From: an uncultured Lachnobacterium sp.
GTDB lineage: Bacteria; Bacillota; Clostridia; Lachnospirales; Lachnospiraceae
Direction of reading: 5' to 3'
NCBI GenBank assembly: GCA_900549895.1
Contig: URQG01000082.1
Location: 1-7,630, forward strand
DNA length: 7,630 nt
This document shows positions 6,367 through 7,630 of this stretch, in pieces. The position numbers and the translations under genes are program-made. Below the pieces are notes generated by a model, which was not told the origin of the DNA, searched no databases, and saw only the letters and a list, made by a program, of their open reading frames with translations. Position 1 is the first letter of the stretch. Each line of letters begins with the position of its first letter.

Positions 6367-6374
6367 ATGAACTA

Positions 6375-7511
6375 TTGATTATTCAATCAGACTCGATTAG
6401 TATGAACTCCCGCAGAAGCTACAACTCTTCGCAGGCAAGCTATTCGAACACTACACGATGGAACCAGTCCGGTGCAACCATCTTCACTTTACAAAGCGGA
6501 CAATTCCGTCAGGAGGAAGTCCGTCAGGGACAGCTTTTTGCAACCGGGGATGAGCAGGAAAATGTCCCGGAAAAAGAAAACGAACAGAGTTCAAACAATG
6601 AATCTCTGGAGGATCTGATGTCACGGCTTCAATCGGCCGGCAGCATTCACCGTACGAATCTGCAGGACAGCATCGGTGCGATCCATAAAATACGTGAACA
6701 GGCGATCGACTATCTGCTCTATCTTCTGTTCGGTCGCAAATACAGTGATTATGACAGCGCTTTTGCGCAAGATGACGACAGCGGATTTTCCGATGCATTA
6801 AACGAAGCGACCGCAAGCAGCAACGTATCATCCGAATATGGAGAAGGAGGTCAAAGTTATTCCTTCTTCTATCAATCCGAACAGGAGACAACCTGTTTCG
6901 ATGCCAAAGGAATGGTGCGTACCGCAGACGGAAGAGAGATTCCGTTCAATATGAACGTTGAGATGTCACGCTCTTTCACACGGGTGGCGGAAAACTATAT
7001 TGATTTTGGCAAGCCCCGTCTATGTGATCCGCTTGTTATCAACTTAAACGGTAATGTCACCGATGTAACGGATCAGAAATTTCTTTTTGATCTTGACTCG
7101 GACGGAAACGATGAATCCATTTCGATGCTCGGATCCGGAAGCGGTTATCTTGCATTGGATAAAAACGGCGATGGTATGATCAATGACGGCTCCGAATTAT
7201 TCGGAACAACAAGCGGTAATGGTTTTGCCGACCTCGCCCAATACGATAAAGACAACAACGGCTGGATTGATGAAGCAGACGAAATCTTTTCCAAACTGCG
7301 TATCTGGGTAAAAGATCCCGACGGCAATGACAAACTTATGACGCTTTCCGAAGCCGGAGTCGGTGCAATCTGTCTCGGTTCCCATGATACCGAATTTTCG
7401 CTGAACAACCTCAGTGACAATCATACAAACGGTGTCATTCGCAAAACCGGTATGTTCCTCTATGAAAACGGGCAGTCAGGGACCGTGCAGCAGCTCGATC
7501 TCGCAACCTAG
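6375..7511 (+). CDS. Hypothetical protein with EF-hand-like calcium loops
   Basis: A 378-residue protein of unknown function. The N-terminal part (1-75) is rich in Ser, Asn, Gln and Thr and looks disordered; 76-120 is probably helical. The C-terminal half (about 215-340) starts DPLVINLNGN and carries acidic loops: DLDSDGNDE (239-247), DKNGDGMIND followed by GSELFG (262-277), and DKDNNGWIDEAD (291-302), then a KLRIWVKDPDGND strand-loop. This pattern, in which ...INDGSELFG precedes a second Asp loop and ...LRIW, recurs in calcium-binding and RTX-associated proteins of many bacteria, so Ca2+ binding is likely. No signal peptide, membrane helix, sortase motif or catalytic motif is visible. The start is TTG. 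A sigma-D promoter and a terminator-bearing leader precede it and a strong terminator follows, so it is monocistronic and likely co-expressed with late flagellar genes. An extracellular or flagellum-associated role is inference only. Confidence 0.85.
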   Translation: MIIQSDSISMNSRRSYNSSQASYSNTTRWNQSGATIFTLQSGQFRQEEVRQGQLFATGDEQENVPEKENEQSSNNESLEDLMSRLQSAGSIHRTNLQDSIGAIHKIREQAIDYLLYLLFGRKYSDYDSAFAQDDDSGFSDALNEATASSNVSSEYGEGGQSYSFFYQSEQETTCFDAKGMVRTADGREIPFNMNVEMSRSFTRVAENYIDFGKPRLCDPLVINLNGNVTDVTDQKFLFDLDSDGNDESISMLGSGSGYLALDKNGDGMINDGSELFGTTSGNGFADLAQYDKDNNGWIDEADEIFSKLRIWVKDPDGNDKLMTLSEAGVGAICLGSHDTEFSLNNLSDNHTNGVIRKTGMFLYENGQSGTVQQLDLAT

Positions 7512-7545
7512 CAGATTATCATGCTTTTCCTACTATCTTACAAAC

Positions 7546-7600
7546 AACAGATCCGGGCACACTTACGCTATCGCTGTGTGACCCGGATCTGTTATCTTTA
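7546..7600 (+). terminator. Terminator of the calcium-loop gene
   Basis: AACAGATCCGGG (7546-7557) pairs perfectly with CCCGGATCTGTT (7582-7593). CACAC/GTGTG extends the stem inward across one unpaired A. A short T-containing tail (ATCTTTA) follows and is then cut by adapter sequence, so the full tail is not known. It begins 34 nt after the stop codon. Confidence 0.8.
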
Positions 7601-7602
7601 TA

Positions 7603-7630
7603 CTGTCTCTTATACACATCTCCGAGCCCA
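7603..7630. other. Illumina Nextera adapter (not genomic)
   Basis: CTGTCTCTTATACACATCT (7603-7621) is the 19-bp Tn5 mosaic end as used in Nextera libraries, and the remaining CCGAGCCCA is the start of the read-2 adapter. The window thus ends in untrimmed adapter; true sequence stops near 7602. Confidence 0.95.

Noticed and set aside
7603..7621. Tn5-type mosaic end as a real transposon boundary
   Set aside because: It is followed by library adapter sequence and lies exactly at the end of the window, so it is an artefact.

Overview
The window reads as chromosomal DNA from a motile, low-to-mid GC member of the Clostridia, most likely Lachnospiraceae. This is an inference from three things: strong GGAGG-type ribosome binding sites, the protein families present, and a near-consensus sigma-28/sigma-D (flagellar class) promoter. 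No rRNA, tRNA, CRISPR array, insertion sequence or phage gene was seen. The last 28 bases are not genomic: they match the Illumina Nextera (Tn5) adapter, so the right edge is the end of a contig.

Layout. (1) 35-2412, minus strand: a two-gene ABC exporter operon with an EcsA-like ATPase followed, with an ATGA overlap, by a large polytopic permease. (2) 2694-3962, minus strand: a diaminopimelate decarboxylase (lysA-type) with its own terminator; it probably makes the last step of lysine synthesis. (3) 4157-4915, plus strand: a lytic transglycosylase (SLT domain) without signal peptide. Its ATG lies where an extended -10 promoter would place the transcription start, so the mRNA looks leaderless. 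(4) 5032-5961, minus strand, convergent with the transglycosylase: a three-domain S1 RNA-binding protein preceded by a leader of about 137 nt with three hairpins. (5) 6184-7511, plus strand: a sigma-D promoter, a leader of about 160 nt containing an intrinsic-terminator-like hairpin, and a TTG-started 378-residue protein of unknown function with EF-hand-like Asp/Asn/Gly calcium loops, closed by a strong terminator hairpin.

How it fits together. The exporter operon, lysA and the S1 gene look like housekeeping genes. The most interesting part is 5962-7511. There an S1 gene with a structured leader is transcribed away from a flagellar-class promoter that drives an orphan calcium-loop protein through a leader able to terminate early. 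Neither this protein nor the transglycosylase has a classical secretion signal, although both look extracytoplasmic in type. Export through the flagellar type III apparatus is one possible explanation but is not shown by the sequence.
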